A DNA stretch of 64,000 nt from Prochlorococcus sp. AG-409-P01. Its GTDB lineage: Bacteria > Cyanobacteriota > Cyanobacteriia > PCC-6307 > Cyanobiaceae. The notes under the pieces are model-generated. The model did no database searches. It saw only the letters and a program-made list of their open reading frames with translations, and was not told the DNA's origin. A program made the position numbers and the translations under genes. The DNA lies in NCBI GenBank assembly GCA_003215335.1, contig QCKM01000004.1, forward strand, positions 1 to 64,000, in the 5' to 3' direction. Below are positions 24,356 to 34,214 of the stretch, in pieces. Each line of letters opens with the position of its first letter. The stretch's first letter is position 1.

Positions 24356-26524
24356 TTGTCGACCTTCCTTCTTGAGATCGGTACGGAGGAGATGCCAGCC
24401 GACTTTGCACGTTTGGCATTGCCTCATTTGGATCAGTTGGTTTTGCGCGACTTAAAGCAGCTCAGGTTGAATCATGGTGATATTCATTGCACCAGCACGC
24501 CAAGACGACTGGTTTTATTGATTGAAGATCTTGCGGCCAGAGCTGAAAATTTAGAAGAAGAACGAAAGGGGCCTCCAGTTAGCCAAGCTTTCAAAGATGG
24601 TTCGCCGACGCAAGCAGCTATTGGTTTTGCCAAACGATGTGGAGTGGAGGTTGAGTCTCTTCAGGTACGTGAAACCCTTAAAGGACCTTTCGTTTTTGCA
24701 AAAGTCATTGAAATTGGTGCGCCTACAACTAATTTGCTTAAAGACCAAATACCTAAATGGATTGGCAGCCTTCAAGGGAGGCGATTTATGCGTTGGGGTT
24801 CTGGAGAAAGACGTTTTTCGCGACCTGTTAGGTGGCTAGTAGCACTTTTAGATGAGACACTTATACCTCTTTGCCTGGCAGGAAGTGATCCTGAGATATG
24901 TACAGGAAAAGTCAGTCGTGGGCATCGCTTGTTGAACGATCAAGTGGAGATTTCGTCTGCAGATTGCTTTTCTGATGTTTTAAAGGAAGTAGGCGTTGAG
25001 ATTTCAAGAAAGAAGAGGTTGGAATTTATTCGAACTGCTGTAAATGAAGCATCAACTTCTCTTCAAGCTCGTGCAGATCTTCCCGAGGATCTTCTTGAGG
25101 AATTGGCTGACTTAGTAGAACTTCCATCATTAATTGAAGGTGATATTGAGGAGTCATTTTTGGAGTTGCCATCAGAAGTCTTAAGTACTGTGATGCGTGT
25201 TCATCAGAGATATATCCCTCTTTATCGAGCAGAGGCTTTGAATGACCCACTTGCACTTGATGCAAAGCACAGCCTTTTGCCTCGCTTTTTATGTATTGCG
25301 AACAGCCTTGATGATGCGGCTGACTTTGTGAAATCTGGTAATGAAAGAGTTCTTAAGGCGAGATTGGCAGACGCTAAATTCTTTGTAGATGCTGATCTTG
25401 CCATTACAAGTAAACAGCGTTGTGAGCAATTAGATAAAGTAACTTTTTCGGAAGGGCTTGGCTCTTTACTTGATCGTGTAAATAGAATTAAATGGCTTGC
25501 AAAAGAATTAGTTCACGATTTAAATCTTTCTGGCTTGAATTCTGGAAACGTAAAAAGGGCGGCTGATTTATGTAAACACGATCTTGTAAGTCAAATAATA
25601 GGAGAATTCCCAGAACTTCAGGGCATTATGGGCGCTAAATACTTATTAGCCGAGGGTGAAGAAAGAGAAGTTGCACTTGCAGTTATGGAACATTATTTAC
25701 CTAAAGGTTATGGCGATAGTCTTCCTGAATCAGATGCTGGCTCATTGCTTGCAATTGCAGAAAGGATTGAACTAATAATTAGTATCTTTGCCAAAGGTGA
25801 GCGACCAAGTGGATCTTCAGATCCATATGCTTTGCGTCGCGCAGGTAATGGTCTTATTCAAATACTTTGGCATAAAGATTGGGGTCTTGATTTGATTTCT
25901 TTTCTAGAGAAAGCACTTCTATATTGGGAAAAGCTTTTGCCAGATCTTGATTTTAATGTGAGCCTTCTTGCTTCTGAATTGGCGGAGTTTTTGCGTCAGA
26001 GAATAGTTAGCCTTTTGGAAGAATTAGGAACAGATGTTGATATTGTTCAGTCTGTAGCTGGTGAAACTGTTTCAACTGTTAGAAGTCTTTCTGATCCGGT
26101 TGATACAAAGGTTCGGGCTGAACTATTGGGTGAGATGCGTCGTTCAGGAAAGCTTTTGGCAGTACAGGCAGTAGTTACAAGGGCGGCACGGTTAGCAGTT
26201 AAATCTAATTTGTCACCAATACTTTTAGATGCTTCTAAGGTCGTATGCCCCGATTTGTTTGAAAAATCGTGTGAAGAAGATATGTTTGCGGTTATCAAGT
26301 CTCTAGAGCCCATTGTAAAGGCTGCTGATCGTGAACGATATGCACTTTTAGCTGATGGTCTAGTAAAAGGTTCTGAAGCTCTATCTGCCTTTTTTGATGG
26401 TGAACAAAGTGTGATGGTAATGGTAGAGGATTCGAAAGTTAGAAATAATCGCTTGAATATGCTGGGCGTTCTTCGCAATCAGGCGTGGACAATCGCTGAC
26501 TTTAGCCAGATAGTTGGTGGATAG
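24356..26524 (+). CDS. glyS: Glycyl-tRNA synthetase beta subunit
   Basis: 722 residues, normal for the bacterial beta subunit of the alpha2-beta2 GlyRS. It starts with a TTG at 24356, giving MSTFLLEIGTEEMPADF, the conserved N-terminus. Motifs include RRFMRWGSGERRFSRPVRWL, VLSTVMRVHQRYIPLY and, in the HD-like region, GEFPELQGIMGAKY. GERPSGSSDPYALRRAGNG follows, and the C-terminal part is the tRNA-binding DALR-like domain. The alpha subunit glyQ is not in the window, as usual for cyanobacteria where the two are unlinked. It is followed by a 62-bp gap to the convergent chlP. Confidence 0.97.
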   Translation: MSTFLLEIGTEEMPADFARLALPHLDQLVLRDLKQLRLNHGDIHCTSTPRRLVLLIEDLAARAENLEEERKGPPVSQAFKDGSPTQAAIGFAKRCGVEVESLQVRETLKGPFVFAKVIEIGAPTTNLLKDQIPKWIGSLQGRRFMRWGSGERRFSRPVRWLVALLDETLIPLCLAGSDPEICTGKVSRGHRLLNDQVEISSADCFSDVLKEVGVEISRKKRLEFIRTAVNEASTSLQARADLPEDLLEELADLVELPSLIEGDIEESFLELPSEVLSTVMRVHQRYIPLYRAEALNDPLALDAKHSLLPRFLCIANSLDDAADFVKSGNERVLKARLADAKFFVDADLAITSKQRCEQLDKVTFSEGLGSLLDRVNRIKWLAKELVHDLNLSGLNSGNVKRAADLCKHDLVSQIIGEFPELQGIMGAKYLLAEGEEREVALAVMEHYLPKGYGDSLPESDAGSLLAIAERIELIISIFAKGERPSGSSDPYALRRAGNGLIQILWHKDWGLDLISFLEKALLYWEKLLPDLDFNVSLLASELAEFLRQRIVSLLEELGTDVDIVQSVAGETVSTVRSLSDPVDTKVRAELLGEMRRSGKLLAVQAVVTRAARLAVKSNLSPILLDASKVVCPDLFEKSCEEDMFAVIKSLEPIVKAADRERYALLADGLVKGSEALSAFFDGEQSVMVMVEDSKVRNNRLNMLGVLRNQAWTIADFSQIVGG

Positions 26525-26586
26525 TAAGCCCTTAAATAGGCGGCTTCACCTTTATAAAATATTGTTATATTAATGATTGCTTTTTA

Positions 26587-27921
26587 TTATTTTTTTGACA
26601 CTTTTATCCCGCCTTTGATAGTACTTACTTTTAGCATGGAGTTGACTTCATCTTCTTCACGGACTTCACTTGGGACTGGCTTGTAGCTTCCTGGAGCAAG
26701 TGCACGGCCTCTTAAGACCGAGCCAATGGTTAGGAAAGTCAGCTTTAGTTGTTGCCAAGGCTTCATGGCGACAACTGTTTTGTAGAGGTAGCTATCAAAG
26801 GTTAGGCGTTGAACGTCCATGTCATCACACATTTCAACAAATGCTTCTCGAGCTCCATCATTTGAATAAAAGATGTTTTGAAGGATCTCAAGTACTTTGT
26901 ATGTTGCACCATATTTTTTGTCCCATTTCTTTAAGTATTGCTTGAGATCTTTTTCTGTAGGAATTATTTTTCCTCCTTGGCTTGTCTCTACGATTTCTTC
27001 TGCACACATTCGACCACTCTTGGCAGCAAAATAAATTCCTTCGCCAGAACTTTTTGTCACATAACCAGCTGCATCTCCAACTAATGCCATTCGGCCAACG
27101 ACCCTACGAGGTCTGGGATGTTCTGGGATTGGGTGAGCTTCGACCTTGATTACTTCACCATTTACAAGGCGTTTTTTTGCACGTTCACGAACACCTTCTT
27201 GCAGGCTTTTGATTAGTGATTGGTTCTTTTGCATTGTTCCTGTTCCAACTGCAACATGGTCATATTTAGGGAAAACCCATCCGTAAAAATCGGGTGAAAC
27301 ATCAGTCCCTACATACATTTCGGCTAGATCTTCGTAATATCCCATTTCTTTTTCAGGAAGTTTGATTCGTTCCTGAAATGCAATAGCGACGTTGTAGTCA
27401 CCTGCATCCATAGCTTTTGCTACACGACTATTTGCTCCGTCAGCGCCGATTATCAAGTCAACTTCAAGAGTTTTTGTCTCGCCAGTTTTCTCCCCGCTTG
27501 AATAGTCCGAGTAGGTCAGGGTATATGGGCCTTGACGATTAGTGCCAGTATCAATTTTGGTAACTAGCCCATTTACCAGTTTTGCTCCAAGCTCGGCCGC
27601 GCGATCTCGCATAAAGGCGTCCATGACTTCTCTTCGGCACATCCCTATATATTCGTTTTCATTTTCTCCATAGACCTTGTCAAGACTGATATCAACCTCC
27701 CTGTTTGAGGGTGAAATCATTCGCATATTGCGAACTTTGCGGTCGATAATCGAGTCTGGTAGGTCAAACTCGGCAACCATGCAAAGCGGTATTGCTCCTC
27801 CACAGGGCTTTGCATTGTCTAGCTTCCTTTCAAAGATCCAGGTATTGATACCTGCTTTTGCAAGGATTTCAGCGGCGCAGGAGCCACTTGGCCCTCCTCC
27901 GATAACTGCTACACGCAACAT
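26587..27921 (-). CDS. chlP: Geranylgeranyl reductase
   Basis: 444 residues from the ATG at 27921 (an in-frame ATG two codons earlier is also possible). ChlP reduces the geranylgeranyl group to phytyl for chlorophyll and tocopherol. The FAD-binding Rossmann motif VIGGGPSGSCAAE is at the N-terminus, with the ERKLDNAKPCGGAIP stretch of the family, DLIIGADGANSRVA in the second FAD contact, and GRMALVGDAAGYVTKSSGEG in the third. This fits a photosynthetic organism with divinyl chlorophyll. It converges on glyS; a T-rich tract at 26580-26602 may aid termination but I see no hairpin. It is divergent from the VanY-like gene. Confidence 0.96.
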   Translation of the reverse strand: MLRVAVIGGGPSGSCAAEILAKAGINTWIFERKLDNAKPCGGAIPLCMVAEFDLPDSIIDRKVRNMRMISPSNREVDISLDKVYGENENEYIGMCRREVMDAFMRDRAAELGAKLVNGLVTKIDTGTNRQGPYTLTYSDYSSGEKTGETKTLEVDLIIGADGANSRVAKAMDAGDYNVAIAFQERIKLPEKEMGYYEDLAEMYVGTDVSPDFYGWVFPKYDHVAVGTGTMQKNQSLIKSLQEGVRERAKKRLVNGEVIKVEAHPIPEHPRPRRVVGRMALVGDAAGYVTKSSGEGIYFAAKSGRMCAEEIVETSQGGKIIPTEKDLKQYLKKWDKKYGATYKVLEILQNIFYSNDGAREAFVEMCDDMDVQRLTFDSYLYKTVVAMKPWQQLKLTFLTIGSVLRGRALAPGSYKPVPSEVREEDEVNSMLKVSTIKGGIKVSKK

Positions 27922-28036
27922 CTTCAACCCACAATCAATAAAGATATTAATTGAAAACTAACACTGCTGTATGGACTCTTGTTGAGTGATCTGGGTTGCA
28001 ACGTTACGATCGAAACATCATTGCTTATAGATTTTC

Positions 28037-28774
28037 GTGGCTCGAGCTTCTTCTGCTCGAAGCACAAGTAACGGTGACATACCCTTTGCTCGCAGGTCTG
28101 GCTCTAGGCGTGGGCTTCGTGGTTTGGGCAGTCGACGGTTGTTTCTAATCGTTTTGTTTCTTGCTTCTTTGGGCTTAGTTGCGATTTTTAGGTCAGGATT
28201 TTTTGTTGGATCAATGGTTAAACCTCCTCCTGGAATTGGAGAAGGTCAGTCTGAGCTTGAGGATGGGTTGTTAGGTCATCTCGCTTATCCAGAAGCTTCT
28301 CTTGATGAGCTTGTGACGATCTATCCAGGCCTTCAGGTGCATAAAGATACTGCTGATGCATATCAGGCAATGCGAGCTGCTGCAATTGGTGCTGGTATTG
28401 AATTGGCCCTGCTTAGCGGGTATAGGTCGCACGATTTGCAACGACAAATATTTTTTGAAATCAAATCAGAAAGAAATCAAACGGCTTCCGAGCGCGCAAA
28501 AGTTTCTGCACCTCCAGGATATTCCGAGCACAGCACTGGATATGCAATTGACCTAGGTGATAGAACTAGGCCAGATACACACTTCAAAACAGAGTTTGAA
28601 TCAACTCCTGCGTTTAATTGGTTGAAAAAGAATGCCGCTAGGTATCACTTCATTCTTTCGTTTCCTAAAAATAATGCTCAAGGTGTTACTTATGAGCCTT
28701 GGCACTGGAGATTTGAAGGTACCGCTGAAGCTCTTAGGGAATTTGACAAAGCTCGAAGATCTTTTAGCTATTAG
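28037..28774 (+). CDS. D-alanyl-D-alanine carboxypeptidase (VanY-like, M15B)
   Basis: 245 residues, GTG start at 28037. An Arg-rich cytoplasmic N-terminus (about 1-34) precedes one membrane helix (LFLIVLFLASLGLVAIF) that anchors a periplasmic catalytic domain. M15B motifs are SGYRSHDLQRQIF, SEHSTGYAIDLG (zinc His and Asp, about residues 162-173) and EPWHWRFEG (catalytic Glu and zinc His, about 219-227). It trims the terminal D-Ala from pentapeptide stems of peptidoglycan. No van cluster is present. A short GC-rich hairpin with a T-run follows at 28904-28925, before typA. Confidence 0.9.
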   Translation: MARASSARSTSNGDIPFARRSGSRRGLRGLGSRRLFLIVLFLASLGLVAIFRSGFFVGSMVKPPPGIGEGQSELEDGLLGHLAYPEASLDELVTIYPGLQVHKDTADAYQAMRAAAIGAGIELALLSGYRSHDLQRQIFFEIKSERNQTASERAKVSAPPGYSEHSTGYAIDLGDRTRPDTHFKTEFESTPAFNWLKKNAARYHFILSFPKNNAQGVTYEPWHWRFEGTAEALREFDKARRSFSY

Positions 28775-28903
28775 AAATAATCTGATAGTTGCTTTGAGCT
28801 GTTTGGGGAAAGCAAATTCCTTTCAGGATTTTTCTAGGGGGTCTGGTTTTTATTGTGGTAATTGTGACACTCTTAATAAGCTCTGAGATAGCCTTGCGGA
28901 TCT

Positions 28904-28925
28904 GCGCCAATAGGCGCTCTTTTCA
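28904..28925 (+). terminator. Short hairpin with T-run before typA
   Basis: GCGCC (28904-28908), an AATA loop and GGCGC (28913-28917) are followed by TCTTTTC. The 5-bp stem is short but all G/C. It could end the carboxypeptidase transcript or act as an attenuator 20 bp before the typA start. Confidence 0.4.
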
Positions 28926-28944
28926 TTACAAGCTTTACTAGCCC

Positions 28945-30747
28945 ATGAGCGCCCAGATCCATGCGATACGCAATATTGCGATCATCGCCCATGTGGACCA
29001 TGGCAAAACAACTCTTGTAGATGCCCTTCTATCTCAGTCAGGAATCTTTCGAGATAATGAGGTCGTGCCTACTTGCGTGATGGACTCAAATGATCTTGAG
29101 CGAGAGAGAGGAATTACTATTCTTTCGAAAAATACAGCTGTCACTTACAAGGACACTCGTATAAATATTGTTGATACTCCTGGTCATGCTGATTTTGGTG
29201 GGGAAGTCGAAAGAGTCCTTGGAATGGTTGATGGTTGCTTGTTAATAGTCGATGCGAATGAAGGGCCAATGCCTCAGACGAGGTTTGTTTTAAAGAAGGC
29301 ACTTGAACAAGGAATTAGACCTATCGTTTTTGTTAACAAGATTGATCGTGCCCGAGTAGACCCTGAAACAGCAGTTGAAAAAGTCCTAGAGCTTTTCTTT
29401 GATTTAGGTGCTGATGATGATCAATGTGACTTCCCTTATCTATTTGGTAGTGGGTTAGGTGGTTTCGCAATGAAAGATGTTGATAGTAAAAGTGATAATA
29501 TGAAACCATTATTTGAAGCAATATTGAGGCATGTGCCACCACCTGTTGGTGATGTAAATAAGCCTTTGCAACTTCAAATTACTACTCTTGACTATTCAGA
29601 TTTTTTGGGAAGAATTATTATTGGAAGAGTTCACAATGGAATTATACGTAGCGGTCAAAATGCCTCATTAATTAAAGATGATGGAACAGTCAAAAAAGGA
29701 CGGATAACAAAACTCCTTGGTTTTGATGGTTTGAAACGTGTAGAAATTGAAGAGGCAAGTGCAGGGGATTTGGTGGCATTGTCAGGCTTTGATGATGTGA
29801 ACATTGGTGAGACGATATCTTGCCCAAATGAGCCTAAAGCTCTCCCACTGATTAAGGTTGATGAGCCTACACTTCAGATGACCTTTGTTGTTAATGACTC
29901 GCCATTTGCTGGAAAAGAAGGAAAGTATGTTACAAGTCGCCAAATTCGTGATCGTTTATATAAGGAGTTGCTTACTAATGTTGCACTACGTGTTGAAGAA
30001 ACAGACTCTCCTGATCGTTTTTTAGTTAGTGGTAGAGGTGAACTTCATTTGGGCATTTTGATTGAAACAATGAGGCGCGAAGGTTATGAGTTTCAGGTTT
30101 CACAGCCTCAGGTGATTTTCAGAACAATAGATAGCATTCCTTGTGAGCCAGTGGAGACATTAGTTGTTGATGTACCTGAGAAAAGTGTAGGAACTTGTAT
30201 TGAAAAGTTAGGAGTTCGTAAGGGCGAAATGCAAAATATGGAAACTAGCTCTGATGGTCGAACTCAAATAGAATTTGTTATACCTTCAAGAGGTTTAATT
30301 GGTTTTAGAGGGGACTTTGTTCGGTCCACACGCGGTGAGGGAATTATGAGCCACACGTTTTTTGAATACCGACCAATGATGGGTGACTTTGATACTAGGA
30401 GGAACGGAGTATTGATTGCTTTTGAAGAGGGAACTGCCACCTTTTATGCTCTTAAGAATGCTGAAGATAGAGGCCAATTCTTCATATCCCCTGGTACAAA
30501 GGTCTATAAGGGTATGATTATTGGTGAACATAATCGTCCTCAGGACTTAGAGATAAATATTTGCAAGACGAAGCAGTTGACTAATATGCGTTCTGCTGGC
30601 GCAGAAGAACTTGATACTTTACAGACACCTATTCAAATCTCACTAGAAATGGCTCTTGAATATATAGGACCTGATGAGATGCTTGAGGTCACTCCAGAAT
30701 CAATTCGTCTTAGAAAACTAAATTCTAAAAAAATGGCTAAACGCTAA
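28945..30747 (+). CDS. typA: Ribosome-associated GTPase TypA/BipA
   Basis: 600 residues, the usual length. The G-domain motifs are AHVDHGKTTL, the switch I RERGITILSK, DTPGHADFGGEVERV and NKIDRA. EF-G-like domains III and V and the C-terminal TypA-specific domain (RGLIGFRGDFVRSTRGEGIM) follow. It binds the 70S ribosome at the A site and helps 50S assembly and growth under stress. Its stop codon overlaps the start of the DUF309 gene by one base (TAATG), so the two are coupled. Confidence 0.97.
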   Translation: MSAQIHAIRNIAIIAHVDHGKTTLVDALLSQSGIFRDNEVVPTCVMDSNDLERERGITILSKNTAVTYKDTRINIVDTPGHADFGGEVERVLGMVDGCLLIVDANEGPMPQTRFVLKKALEQGIRPIVFVNKIDRARVDPETAVEKVLELFFDLGADDDQCDFPYLFGSGLGGFAMKDVDSKSDNMKPLFEAILRHVPPPVGDVNKPLQLQITTLDYSDFLGRIIIGRVHNGIIRSGQNASLIKDDGTVKKGRITKLLGFDGLKRVEIEEASAGDLVALSGFDDVNIGETISCPNEPKALPLIKVDEPTLQMTFVVNDSPFAGKEGKYVTSRQIRDRLYKELLTNVALRVEETDSPDRFLVSGRGELHLGILIETMRREGYEFQVSQPQVIFRTIDSIPCEPVETLVVDVPEKSVGTCIEKLGVRKGEMQNMETSSDGRTQIEFVIPSRGLIGFRGDFVRSTRGEGIMSHTFFEYRPMMGDFDTRRNGVLIAFEEGTATFYALKNAEDRGQFFISPGTKVYKGMIIGEHNRPQDLEINICKTKQLTNMRSAGAEELDTLQTPIQISLEMALEYIGPDEMLEVTPESIRLRKLNSKKMAKR

Positions 30748-31133
30748 TGTCGGATCTTAAAGAAGATCCCGATGAATTGACAAGTGACCCTAGATTTGAA
30801 AGGGCAGTAAAGCTTTTTAATTCCTGTGAATGGTATTTGGCCCATGACGCATTTGAGGAGATTTGGCATGAAACAAATGGCCCAGAGAGGCGCACCCTTC
30901 AGGGAGTATTACAGATAGCTGTAGCTCAAGTTCATTTGGAGAGGGGGAATAACAAAGGAGCCATAGTCCTTTATGGAGAAGGTCTAGGTAGGTTGAGATG
31001 CATAGGCACCCCAGATTTAGGTTTAGATATAGAGAGACTTTGTATTTATTTAGAACAAAGGCTTATTGAGCTTCGAATAGGAGGAGAGAATGAAGGTTCT
31101 TCTGTGCCAATACTTTGTTCTAAATATCAATGA
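30747..31133 (+). CDS. DUF309 family protein
   Basis: 128 residues. The pattern FNSCEWYLAHDAFEEIWHE, followed by LQGVLQIAVAQVHLERGN and GAIVLYGEGLGRL, is the DUF309 signature, a small all-helical family present in cyanobacteria, plants and Gram-positive bacteria. The conserved His, Asp, Glu and Trp resemble a metal or active site, but no activity is established to my knowledge. The ATG overlaps the typA stop, so the gene is translated with it. It is followed by an 83-bp gap before lptB. Confidence 0.85.
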   Translation: MSDLKEDPDELTSDPRFERAVKLFNSCEWYLAHDAFEEIWHETNGPERRTLQGVLQIAVAQVHLERGNNKGAIVLYGEGLGRLRCIGTPDLGLDIERLCIYLEQRLIELRIGGENEGSSVPILCSKYQ

Positions 31134-31216
31134 CTGGATAAATTCAAATTGAGCTCTTATCTTTCTATCAACATGATTTCCTCGATAGACATACACATCT
31201 ACGAACCTTTCCCGAA

Positions 31217-31945
31217 ATGAGCCTCTCGTTGCACAAGGTGGCTCTTACGCTCGCAGGTCGCCCTCTTGTAAAGGATGTATCTTTGAGCCTTAGCCCTGGC
31301 GAGGTTGTTGGACTTTTAGGTCCAAATGGGGCGGGAAAAACCACCACTTTTAATTTGGTGATCGGGTTGTTGCGCCCCGATCAAGGTCAAATATTGCTTG
31401 ATGGAGAGGAGGTTGGGGGCTTCCCCATGCCAGTTAGGGCACGAATGGGCATTGGTTATCTACCTCAAGAACCTAGTGTTTTTCGTCATCTGACTGTGGG
31501 ACAGAATCTTGAACTTGCCCTCTCTCAGACATCATTGGCTTCATTGCAACAAAGAGTGCGTATGGAGCAATTGATTGAATCGTTTCATCTAAGCCCCTTT
31601 GTTGATCGATATGGTTATCAACTTTCTGGAGGTGAACGCCGCCGCTGTGAAGTAGCTCGTGCGTTAGCGGTTGGTTTACAGGGGCCACGTTATCTTCTTT
31701 TGGATGAGCCATTCGCTGGGGTGGATCCTCTTGCTGTGGCTGATCTACAGGGTCTAATTCAAATTTTGAGAAAGAGGGGCATGGGTATTCTCATAACAGA
31801 TCACAATGTTCGCGAGACCTTAGCCATTACTGACCGTTCTTACATCCTTGCTGAAGGCTCCATTCTTGCTTCTGGTCGCTCTGAAGAAGTAGCGAATGAT
31901 TCCTTAGTAAGAAGGCACTATCTAGGGGAGGCTTTTCGACTTTGA
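31217..31945 (+). CDS. lptB: LPS export ABC transporter ATP-binding protein
   Basis: 242 residues. Walker A is GPNGAGKTT, the Q-loop region YLPQEPSVFRHLTVG is very typical of LptB, the signature is LSGGERRR, and Walker B is YLLLDEPFAGVDP. LptB powers extraction of lipopolysaccharide from the inner membrane with LptF/LptG. The next gene, which overlaps by 4 bp, is an LptF/LptG-type permease, supporting the assignment. Together with lpxD at 56334-57377 this shows that LPS is still made and exported. Confidence 0.95.
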   Translation: MSLSLHKVALTLAGRPLVKDVSLSLSPGEVVGLLGPNGAGKTTTFNLVIGLLRPDQGQILLDGEEVGGFPMPVRARMGIGYLPQEPSVFRHLTVGQNLELALSQTSLASLQQRVRMEQLIESFHLSPFVDRYGYQLSGGERRRCEVARALAVGLQGPRYLLLDEPFAGVDPLAVADLQGLIQILRKRGMGILITDHNVRETLAITDRSYILAEGSILASGRSEEVANDSLVRRHYLGEAFRL

Positions 31946-33153
31946 GTGGTGGTCGACTAGGAAGACTCAGGGATCGTGATTCTTGGCCTTGGAGATGGTC
32001 TCGTTGGTGTTATGCGAAATGGAGACTTATCCCACTTTTGGATAGATGGCTTCTTGGTGAATTAATTGCTCCACTTTTATTTGCCATGGCTGCCTTCAGC
32101 GTGGTTTCACTTTCGGTGGGAGTGATGTTCGATCTGGTTCGCAAAATTGTTGAGGCTGGATTGCCAGTGCAAGTCGCATTGAAAGTCTTGGGTTTGCGTT
32201 TGCCTAGCTTCCTTGTCATTTCATTTCCCATGGCCACTTTAATGGCCACATTATTGGCATATAGTCGGCTTTCTGCGAATAGTGAACTAAAGGCCTTGCG
32301 TAGTGTCGGAATCGCTACCAGGCGAATGGTTGCACCTGCTTTGGTGTTGGCATTGTTTATGACAAGTTTAACGTTTATCTTTAACGATGTAATAGTCCCT
32401 AGAGCTAATAGGAATGCTGAGATTACTCTTCAACGTGCTTTAGGTAAGGCAATCTCAAGCGAGAAAGGTGACGACATTGTTTACTCTCGTTTTGGAAAGA
32501 TTACTTCTTCCAATAGAGGAGATAGTGGCAAAGGTCTTGCACAACTTTTTTATGCCAAGGAATTCCGTGGTGGTGCAATGAAGGGTGTCACAGTGCTTGA
32601 TTTCTCGAGATTTGGTTATACCCAGATGCTTACAGCTGATAAGGCTATTTGGAATGAGCGAGAGGCTAAATGGGAATTTCTCCAAGGACAGATTCTTACT
32701 CTTACTCCTTCAGGAAGTACTACAAGAGCTGAATTTGAGCGATACCTTTATCCCCTTAGTTCGGCCCCATCTCGAATAGCTAAGCTTCCTAAAGATGCCA
32801 ACAATATGACCGTCTCAGAAGCTATTCAGGCACAAAGACTTTATTTAGAAGCAGGAAATAGAAAGGAAGAGCGCCGTATGAAAGTGAGAATACAGGAGAA
32901 GTTCACACTTCCTATGGCTTGCTTGGTTTTTGGATTGATTGGAAGCAGTCTTGGCGCCAAGCCTAATGCTCGTACAAGTCGCAGCCAGGGTTTTGGAATT
33001 AGTGTGGTACTCATATTGATCTATTACGTTTTGAGTTTTAGTTTCAGCTCTCTTGGTGTTAAGGGGACCCTTTCACCATTTTTTGCAGCTTGGTCCCCTG
33101 TTCTTATTTCTCTTTTTGGTGGCAGTCTTTTGCTTAAACAGGCAAGCCGCTGA
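31942..33153 (+). CDS. LptF/LptG family permease
   Basis: 403 residues. Three membrane helices at the N-terminus (LLGELIAPLLFAMAAFSVVS and the region PSFLVISFPMATLMATLLAY are typical YjgP/YjgQ features), a periplasmic beta-jellyroll domain (about 160-290), and three C-terminal helices. It is the membrane part of the LptB2FG exporter. Only one such gene is present here; cyanobacteria often have a single LptF/G homologue that may form a homodimer, which I cannot check. The TTG start at 31942 overlaps the lptB stop (TTGA). Confidence 0.9.
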   Translation: MSGGRLGRLRDRDSWPWRWSRWCYAKWRLIPLLDRWLLGELIAPLLFAMAAFSVVSLSVGVMFDLVRKIVEAGLPVQVALKVLGLRLPSFLVISFPMATLMATLLAYSRLSANSELKALRSVGIATRRMVAPALVLALFMTSLTFIFNDVIVPRANRNAEITLQRALGKAISSEKGDDIVYSRFGKITSSNRGDSGKGLAQLFYAKEFRGGAMKGVTVLDFSRFGYTQMLTADKAIWNEREAKWEFLQGQILTLTPSGSTTRAEFERYLYPLSSAPSRIAKLPKDANNMTVSEAIQAQRLYLEAGNRKEERRMKVRIQEKFTLPMACLVFGLIGSSLGAKPNARTSRSQGFGISVVLILIYYVLSFSFSSLGVKGTLSPFFAAWSPVLISLFGGSLLLKQASR

Positions 33154-33203
33154 GATTTCTACTTTCAACTCTTTATTTGTTTTTTTAGCAGTTGATTTTT
33201 TCA

Positions 33204-34151
33204 ATGTCATCTCCACAACTCATCTCCCAATTAGGTGATCCGGTAGTAGCCCTAGGTCTATTAGCGTTTTTGTTTTTGTTGGTTGCACTGCCTTTGGCTT
33301 TTTGGGCACTTGTGAATAGAGCAAGTTCTTCAACTGTGAAAGTACTTGTTGCGATAGCAAATTTGAGCCTTGCATCCCAGCTGGTTTTTCGTTGGTGGCA
33401 ATCGGGCCATTTCCCTATAAGCAATCTTTATGAGTCGCTTTGCTTCCTTGCCTGGGCTTGCACTCTCACGCAATTAATAGTTGAGCGTTCTTGGTCTTTC
33501 CCAGTAGTGGCTGCTGTCGCAACTCCAATGAGTCTCATTTCGGTTGCTTTTGCAAGCTTCGCTTTGCCTGATCGTCTTCAGGAATCGTCTCCGCTTGTGC
33601 CTGCACTGCGCTCTAGTTGGTTAGTTATGCATGTGAGTGTGATTATGTGTAGCTATGCAGCACTACTTATTGGATCATTGTTATCAACGGCTGTTTTATT
33701 TACAGATCGAGACCAGACTCTCGAGATAAGAAGTAGTTCTATTGGAAGTGGGGGGTTTCGTAAAGCTCTTTTAGCTGAATCAGTACCTCAAGAACCCAAA
33801 GGTTTGAGTTTAAGTTCAATTACTCTCACTCGCAATGAACAGCTTGATAGTTTGAGTTACCGAACAATTACAGTAGGGTTTTTGTTATTAACAGTAGGCC
33901 TTATAAGTGGCGCTGTGTGGGCAAATGAGGCATGGGGAAGTTGGTGGAGTTGGGATCCCAAGGAAACATGGGCACTTATTTGTTGGCTAGTTTATGCTAT
34001 CTATCTACACACACGACTGGTTAGAGGATGGCAAGGTAGAAGGCCAGCACTTGTTGCAGTTGCAGGATTAGTTGTGATTTGTATTTGTTATATAGGTGTT
34101 AACTTATTGGGTGTGGGACTTCATAGCTATGGATGGTTTTTTGAAGCCTAG
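33204..34151 (+). CDS. ccsA: Cytochrome c biogenesis protein CcsA
   Basis: 315 residues from the ATG at 33204 (a TTG at 33192 is also in frame). About eight membrane helices. The haem-handling motif [13 protein letters not shown] (about residues 245-257) is the WWD signature. Conserved His residues flank it ([10 protein letters not shown] follows a YLHTR stretch; GLHSYGWF is at the C-terminus). With Ccs1, CcsA moves haem to the lumen side and attaches it to cytochromes c6, c550 and f in system II maturation. The gene ends at 34151, right before a perfect 16-bp terminator hairpin. Confidence 0.94.
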   Translation: MSSPQLISQLGDPVVALGLLAFLFLLVALPLAFWALVNRASSSTVKVLVAIANLSLASQLVFRWWQSGHFPISNLYESLCFLAWACTLTQLIVERSWSFPVVAAVATPMSLISVAFASFALPDRLQESSPLVPALRSSWLVMHVSVIMCSYAALLIGSLLSTAVLFTDRDQTLEIRSSSIGSGGFRKALLAESVPQEPKGLSLSSITLTRNEQLDSLSYRTITVGFLLLTVGLISGAVWANEAWGSWWSWDPKETWALICWLVYAIYLHTRLVRGWQGRRPALVAVAGLVVICICYIGVNLLGVGLHSYGWFFEA

Positions 34152-34190
34152 AAAACAAAGACTAACTAAAAGTTAGTCTTTGTTTTCCTT
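34152..34190 (+). terminator. Bidirectional terminator between ccsA and rpe
   Basis: A perfect 16-bp inverted repeat (34152-34167 with 34171-34186, arm AAAACAAAGACTAACT) has an AAA loop. The T-rich ends (CTTTGTTTTCCTTTT) serve the plus strand, and the mirror sequence serves the minus strand. It separates the convergent ccsA and rpe genes. Confidence 0.85.
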
Positions 34191-34214
34191 TTGATTCTAC
34201 TAGGCAAATTTAGT

